In this document: in pieces, positions 63,948 to 64,000 of the stretch
Numbering within the stretch: the stretch's first letter is position 1
How the letters are laid out: each line of letters begins with the position of its first letter
Assembly (NCBI GenBank): GCA_029265905.1
Contig: JAJUGR010000006.1
Location: forward strand, 1 to 64,000
DNA length: 64,000 nt
Reading direction: 5' to 3'
Source: Sporomusaceae bacterium
Lineage (GTDB): Bacteria; Bacillota; Negativicutes; Acidaminococcales; JAJUGR01
Notes under the pieces: model-generated
Database searches by the model: none
What the model saw: only the letters and a program-made list of their open reading frames with translations
Told to the model about the DNA's origin: nothing
Translations under genes and position numbers: made by a program

Positions 63948-64000
63948 GCGTCCGCCCTCCTCGTCCGCCTGCCGTCACGCGTAGGGACCCATCTTAATTT

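Overview
This window looks like a chromosomal core region of a Gram-positive-lineage bacterium (Firmicutes gene order; GC-rich; probably Negativicutes-like, which is inference). Almost all genes are on the minus strand. It appears to join two classic housekeeping blocks. The first is pnp-rpsO-ribF-truB-nrnA-rbfA-infB-ylxQ-ylxR-nusA-rimP-polC-proS-ispG-rseP-dxr-cdsA-uppS-frr-pyrH-tsf-rpsB, with a SwrB-position and a flagellar-operon-type gene at the right edge. The second is rpe-rsgA-prkC-PBP-ftsW/rodA-PP2C-FHA-FHA-rlmN-rsmB-fmt-def-priA-metK-coaBC-rpoZ-gmk-remA-yicC. A riboflavin operon, recA-recX-rny, recG and rpmB are also present. The sequence directly shows three classic RNA switches: a T-box with a probable alanine (GCC) specifier before an aminotransferase, an FMN riboswitch before ribD, and a SAM-I riboswitch before metK. 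It also shows a LexA-type box inside the recA promoter and several good sigma-A promoters and terminators. I saw no CRISPR array, rRNA, tRNA, transposon or prophage. I did not find a convincing new large system. The best leads are a small PASTA-like ORF nested between frr and a ferredoxin gene, an FHA/PP2C/RodA/PBP/kinase cluster resembling the actinobacterial arrangement, a probable AUU start codon on rny, an unknown gene after rny, an mgtC-polC operon, and candidate leader structures upstream of rimP, rpsO and rpsB.
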